In this document: piece by piece, positions 60,415 through 64,000 of the stretch | Numbering within the stretch: the first letter of the stretch is position 1 | Layout: every line of letters begins with the position of its first letter | NCBI GenBank assembly: GCA_026415615.1 | Contig: JAOAGT010000006.1 | Span: 1-64,000, forward strand | Length of the DNA: 64,000 bases | Direction: 5' to 3' | From: Thermoleophilia bacterium | Lineage (GTDB): Bacteria > Actinomycetota > Thermoleophilia > RBG-16-64-13 | Notes under the pieces: generated by a model | What the model was told of the DNA's origin: nothing | The model's database searches: none | What the model saw: only the letters and a program-made list of their open reading frames with translations | Made by a program: the position numbers and the translations under genes

Positions 60415-60459
60415 GCAAGCGTTTGCACCTTATGAGTTTCTATTCCAGCAAGTGTTTGC
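60415..60459. promoter_or_regulatory. Two operator-like direct repeats upstream of the SDR gene
   Basis: GCAAGCGTTTGC (60415-60426) and GCAAGTGTTTGC (60448-60459) are near-palindromes within two 29-base copies at a 33-base period. They lie between the IclR stop and the SDR start, a natural regulator binding site for the SDR. Confidence 0.5.
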
Positions 60460-60472
60460 ACGCTATGAGTCT

Positions 60473-61273
60473 CTATAACCGAGCGGCAGAGACCGGGGCG
60501 TACCCCAGCTGCCTAGAGATGAACAGAGACTTATCGAGCATGTACGGGAGGGTCTGCTCGAGACTTATCGGGTCTTTCCCTGGCACCCCCGCTGCGGTGA
60601 CGGCGGCCACCAAGGCCGAACGGCTGTCAAAGATGGGCACGGCGATGGTAAGTAGGTCCTCGCGCGATTCGCCCTCGTCCAAGGCGTAGCCCTGGGTTCT
60701 AGTCTTGACTAGCTCCTCCCTCAGGGCATCTAACGTGGTGATTGTCCTTGCCGTAAAACGGGCGAGCTCCAGATTTCGCAAGACCTCATCCTGTTCATAG
60801 GGGGGAAGAAAGGCCAAGAACAGTTTTCCGTAAGCTGTGCAGTGAAGCGGCAAGTCCACTCCAAACAAGCGAATAGGAGGCAACTTCTCTACCTGGAAAC
60901 GGTCGATCACCAAGACCTTATGCTGCGAAAAGACAGCCCAGCTCACGAACAGCTCCAGCTCGCGCGCCATCTGTTCCAGGTGCGGAAGCACGATACGGCG
61001 AAGCGGATGATTCTGCAGCGAGTTAAGACCCAAGAACAATAGGCGCACTCCCACGCGGTAGCGCCCGGTGCGCCGATCTCTTTCCATGAGCCCTTCGGCG
61101 GCTAGAGTTTGTAGCATGCGCGAGATCTTGCTCGGGTGCATGCCAAGTAGACGGGCGATCTCGTTAACACCAAGCTCATAGACGTCGGGAGATTCGAAAA
61201 GCGCAAGGAGCCGCGAAAAGTCGGCGAGAGTGTTGTATCTAAGCCCAGCTTCGCTGGGGTACATGCTGCTCAT
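60473..61273 (-). CDS. IclR-family transcriptional regulator
   Basis: The 266-residue protein has an N-terminal winged helix (YELGVNEIARLLGMHPSKISRMLQTLAAEGLMERD) and the IclR effector-binding domain (LFLGLNSLQNHPLRRIVLPHLEQMA, then LPLHCTAYGKLFLAFLP). Members bind palindromic operators and respond to small aromatic or organic-acid effectors. ATG at 61273 with GGGAG close upstream; a longer upstream frame has no family support. It probably regulates the flanking SDR and QueG-like genes. Confidence 0.93.
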   Translation of the reverse strand: MSSMYPSEAGLRYNTLADFSRLLALFESPDVYELGVNEIARLLGMHPSKISRMLQTLAAEGLMERDRRTGRYRVGVRLLFLGLNSLQNHPLRRIVLPHLEQMARELELFVSWAVFSQHKVLVIDRFQVEKLPPIRLFGVDLPLHCTAYGKLFLAFLPPYEQDEVLRNLELARFTARTITTLDALREELVKTRTQGYALDEGESREDLLTIAVPIFDSRSALVAAVTAAGVPGKDPISLEQTLPYMLDKSLFISRQLGYAPVSAARL

Positions 61274-61502
61274 GATGCTCCCTATATATAGCGCATGTGG
61301 TTCTCCTCGTTGGGCCTTCGGTGGCACGCGCGCAGCCACAGAGAGCGTGCGCATTGTGATAGAGCGCGCGGAGCGACGGAGCTCGCGCGCAGCTCTAGAC
61401 CGCGCGTCGGCACGGACCCGTGTGGCAAGACACCGCACATCGGGACAGATCGCATATTGCGGCGTAGAACATCACCCGACCCTCCATACCCATGGTAAAT
61501 GC

Positions 61503-61558
61503 GGGCAATTTTAATTGTCAATAGGGCAATTGGAATTGAAGCATTGACAACTATGCTG
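61503..61558 (+). promoter_or_regulatory. Tandem palindromic operators and promoter of the QueG-like gene
   Basis: Two palindromes CAATTTTAATTG (61506-61517) and CAATTGGAATTG (61527-61538), each preceded by GGG, are spaced 21 bases apart, two helical turns. TTGGAA (61530-61535) and TATGCT (61553-61558) with a 17-base spacer give a promoter whose -35 overlaps the second palindrome. It lies in the divergent gap with iclR. Confidence 0.55.
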
Positions 61559-61599
61559 CCGCCTGTCAACCTGGTCAGAAGTACAGGAAGGAGGTTTCT

Positions 61600-62559
61600 G
61601 TGGTTGATGCAGCCGTAGCTTACGAAGCGCGCGAGTTGACCCAAGAAGTAAAGGATTTTGCCCAAAAGCGTCTCGATATGGATTTAGTCGGGATCGCTAG
61701 TGTAGATAGATTTGCCCAGGCGCCCGAGGGCCACCGTCCAGAGGACTTTCTGCCAGGGGCAAAGTCGGTGGTTGTTATGGGAGTGCGGCTCCTCACTGGT
61801 GCGGTCCAAGCGATTTACCGGGCGCATGAGGACGGTCTGCGCCACATGCAATGTATCTACGGAACCTACGGATACACACTTGCGCCCAACTACCACCTTA
61901 AGTTTGCGGCATATTGGCTTGCCCGGTTTCTGGAAAGTCAGGGTTTTGCTGCTGTTCCCACGCCGTCGGGGCCAGGGGGCGGAGGGGTGCCGTTTAGCCA
62001 CAGGCACGCCGCAGTGGCGGCCGGGCTTGGGGAGTTTGGCTGGTCAAGCATCGTAGTGACGCCGCAGTTTGGGCCGCGGCAGAGATTTGTGAGCGTCATC
62101 ACGCGAGCGGAGCTCGAACCCGACCCCCTCTACAGCGGGCCGCGGCTCTGCGATCCCGAATCTTGCGACATCTGCATGCGGGTGTGTCCCTCGCAGGCCA
62201 TAAGTCGCCAAGAGACAAAGTCCGTCAAGATTGGTGAGACCACGTACGAGTACGCAGTTGTGGATTTCCCCAAATGCCGCATAGGTAGTGAGGGGCTGAC
62301 GACCAAGTGCTTAGGGCTCAAGGACCTTCCCATTCCCAAGAACCCCACCTGGCAGGATATCGACGAAGCGCGTAAGTTCATGGATCCTCGGCAGCTCGGA
62401 GAAGCCATCCCGCCCGCGCCGCGTGGAACCTACTACTGCGGCCGCTGCCTTGCCTACTGCCCTATCGGGCAAACGCGGGAGAAGGAGTTAGCCGAAGGTC
62501 TTAGCCGGTTTGGAAGGGGCGCAGTGCTGCCGATGTACGAGCCGTTTGAAGACGAGTAG
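61600..62559 (+). CDS. Iron-sulfur reductase related to epoxyqueuosine reductase QueG
   Basis: This 319-residue protein has N-terminal QueG-like sequence (SVVVMGVRLLTGAVQAIYRAHEDG, AAGLGEFGWSSIVVTPQFG) and a C-terminal double [4Fe-4S] region: CDPESCDICMRVCPSQAI, then YYCGRCLAYCPIGQ. True QueG epoxyqueuosine reductase binds cobalamin; this copy may instead be a pathway-specific reductase related to the reductive dehalogenase superfamily. A near-perfect GGAAGGAGG precedes the GTG start. It is controlled by the operators upstream and lies beside IclR, SDR and the Old-Yellow-Enzyme gene. Confidence 0.8.
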   Translation: MVDAAVAYEARELTQEVKDFAQKRLDMDLVGIASVDRFAQAPEGHRPEDFLPGAKSVVVMGVRLLTGAVQAIYRAHEDGLRHMQCIYGTYGYTLAPNYHLKFAAYWLARFLESQGFAAVPTPSGPGGGGVPFSHRHAAVAAGLGEFGWSSIVVTPQFGPRQRFVSVITRAELEPDPLYSGPRLCDPESCDICMRVCPSQAISRQETKSVKIGETTYEYAVVDFPKCRIGSEGLTTKCLGLKDLPIPKNPTWQDIDEARKFMDPRQLGEAIPPAPRGTYYCGRCLAYCPIGQTREKELAEGLSRFGRGAVLPMYEPFEDE

Positions 62560-62955
62560 CTGGTGAGTCTGCCCAGGTACGCGGCTGACCAGCAGATGAA
62601 CCACTGCACCAGGCTGGCGGGTGGGCGGCGCGCCGCGGGCGCAAGGGAGCTGCTGCGTTGCTGATGGGGAGGCGGCACAGGGGTGAGCCACACGGGGCTG
62701 CGCGGGCCACTAGCCTGCGCGTGACTGTGCCTTGGGCCGTACTGGTCCGCGGGGCGCTATTTTGCTCTATGCATTCTTGACCTCTATTTTCCTGTCCGCC
62801 CTCAGTTGTAATATGGAGTTCATCCTGGCGCGTTGCGCGCGGTGAGGCGCGGGTAAGGGGTTTTTCTTTCGTTTGCAGAGCCGCTTCTTGGCGGTCTCCT
62901 GCGCGGGGGGAATCGCGGCTTCGGACTCCAGCCGAAAAGCATGGTGGGGGTGCGG
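62560..62955. other. Gene-free stretch of about 400 bp before the helicase
   Basis: No protein or RNA gene is recognisable. Open frames here are short and of atypical composition. An AT-richer patch near 62760-62815 contains TAATAT and may carry the helicase promoter. Nothing more specific is visible. Confidence 0.4.
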
Positions 62956-64000
62956 ATGAACATCTTCGAGCTTCATGGCCAGCTGATCGAAGACTATCGG
63001 CGTTATGTGGAAAGCTTCATCTGCATTCGGGATGACCGCATTCGCAGCACAGTCGAGGAGGAGATTGAAAGCGGCCTCCTCTGGCCAAAGCCGCTTGTGC
63101 AGCTTAATCCCTCGTTTGAACCGGGCGGGAGCATCGATGATTTGGTGGCTCAGGGGCTACTCCACCCGGAATGTGCCCGAATATTCCGGCTGAAGAAAGA
63201 TCAAGACCCCCAGGGTATTGGCGAACCTCTCCGCCTGCACTATCACCAGACCGAAGCCATCAAGGCGGCGGCCACCGGCGACAACTACGTTCTCACGACG
63301 GGCACGGGTTCAGGTAAGAGCCTGGCCTACATCATCCCCATTGTGGACTATGTGCTTCGCCACGTAGCGCCAGCGGCTGGGCCGAGCGGGGCGGGTTCGA
63401 TGAGCGCAGCTTTTGGCGCTTCTGCCGGCGCAGGCGCGGCGCCCAAAAAAGGCATCGTGGCCATCGTGGTCTATCCCATGAACGCTTTGGCCAACAGCCA
63501 GTACGGGGAGCTTCAGAAGTTTCTGTGTGCGGGGTATCCGGACGGCAAAGGACCGGTAACGTTTGCTCGCTACACGGGTCAAGAAACAGACGAGGAGCGC
63601 AACCGCATCATCGCTGATCCTCCCCACATTCTTCTTACCAACTATGTGATGCTAGAGCTTATTCTGACCCGCCCACGAGAGCATAAGCTGGTTGAGGCCG
63701 CGCAGAACCTGCGCTTTCTCGTGCTGGATGAGCTCCATACCTACCGCGGCCGCCAGGGTGCCGATGTAGCTTTCCTTGTGCGCCGGGTCCGCAACCGTCT
63801 GGGCGGTAACACGATGCAGGTTATTGGTACCTCAGCGACTCTCGCGAGCCCTGGGGGCTGGGAGGAACAAAGACGTGGGGTCGCCAGGGTGGCCTCGCAA
63901 ATTTTTGGCGCGGAGGTCAAGCCGGAACGCGTCATCGGGGAGACTCTGCGGAGAGTAACGCCGGCGACCGATTTGACCGATCCGGCGTTTCTGGCCCGCC
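62956..64000 (+). CDS. Large SF2 helicase, DELH-box YprA/DUF1998-associated type (N-terminal part)
   Basis: The frame runs off the right edge after 348 codons. It begins MNIFELHGQLIEDYRRYV, then WPKPLVQLNPSFEPGG and DDLVAQGLLHPECARIF, followed by helicase motifs: LHYHQTEAIKAAATGDNYVLTTGTGSGKS in motif I (about residue 113), PMNALANSQYGEL, and VLDELHTYRGRQGADV as motif II (about residue 257). Motif III GTSATL follows. A low-complexity Gly/Ala insertion separates motifs I and Ia. ATG at 62956 is assumed; an ATG at 62941 is also open. Large helicases of this type often sit in phage-defence loci. Confidence 0.88.
   Translation, partial: MNIFELHGQLIEDYRRYVESFICIRDDRIRSTVEEEIESGLLWPKPLVQLNPSFEPGGSIDDLVAQGLLHPECARIFRLKKDQDPQGIGEPLRLHYHQTEAIKAAATGDNYVLTTGTGSGKSLAYIIPIVDYVLRHVAPAAGPSGAGSMSAAFGASAGAGAAPKKGIVAIVVYPMNALANSQYGELQKFLCAGYPDGKGPVTFARYTGQETDEERNRIIADPPHILLTNYVMLELILTRPREHKLVEAAQNLRFLVLDELHTYRGRQGADVAFLVRRVRNRLGGNTMQVIGTSATLASPGGWEEQRRGVARVASQIFGAEVKPERVIGETLRRVTPATDLTDPAFLAR

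Noticed and set aside
62560-62955. Small genes in the gap before the helicase
   Set aside because: The open frames are short, overlap each other on the minus strand, and show no domain or ribosome-binding site.

Overview
The window is a GC-rich chromosomal segment that contains the replication origin of what is most likely a deep-branching, probably anaerobic or facultative actinobacterium. The reasons are the order dnaA-dnaN-S4 gene-recF-dciA-gyrB-gyrA on one side and rpmH-rnpA-yidD-yidC-jag-mnmE-mnmG-rsmG-parA-parB on the other, DnaA boxes of the high-GC type (TTGTCCACA), and a tRNA-Ile/tRNA-Ala pair on the gyrA side, as in mycobacteria. Phylum placement is inference; no marker was compared against a database.

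Layout. 0-8 kb: a partial membrane protein (possibly O-antigen ligase-like), DUF4330, wecB, larB, an amidohydrolase, ddl, a membrane protein with a degenerate GGDEF-like domain, a universal stress protein, tRNA-Ala, tRNA-Ile and a DUF151 nuclease. 8-15 kb: chorismate mutase, a CbiA/CobB-fold protein lacking its active-site residues, a zinc metallopeptidase, gyrA and gyrB. 15-22 kb: dciA, recF, an S4-domain protein, dnaN, dnaA, and a protein joining a histidine-kinase-type ATPase domain to a winged helix, sitting directly upstream of dnaA. oriC is at about 21.4-22.0 kb. 22-33 kb: rpmH to parB on the plus strand with a consensus parS site inside mnmG and an MnmG-like FAD protein between mnmE and mnmG, then a Roadblock protein and cobO. 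33-40 kb: a tight minus-strand operon of GT4 glycosyltransferase, two different GH57 enzymes, a SAM hydrolase and rlmN. 40-46 kb: trpB2, DUF72, a hydroxyacid dehydrogenase, a lipoprotein, a cyclase-family hydrolase and trpS. 46-51 kb: a plus-strand two-subunit fumarase and four-subunit succinate dehydrogenase/fumarate reductase cluster. 51-57 kb: a signalling operon of a double-domain KaiC-like ATPase and two paralogous PAS histidine kinases. 57-62.6 kb: an Old-Yellow-Enzyme/NADH oxidoreductase, an SDR, an IclR regulator and an iron-sulfur QueG-like reductase. The right edge holds the start of a very large SF2 helicase of a type often found in defence loci.

The origin half is mostly conserved housekeeping DNA, with genes oriented away from oriC on both sides. 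Three things stand out. The first is a set of divergent or apparently inactive relatives of known enzymes (CbiA-like, MnmG-like, GGDEF-like). The second is a genome habit of short in-frame tandem duplications (15-24 bp units) in linkers and termini of many proteins. The third is a set of long, perfect or near-perfect GC-rich hairpins, some inside coding regions and two flanking the Old-Yellow-Enzyme gene. The best candidates for undescribed biology are the ATPase-winged-helix regulator coupled to dnaA, the KaiC-kinase-kinase module, and the GT4-GH57-GH57-SAM hydrolase-RlmN operon.
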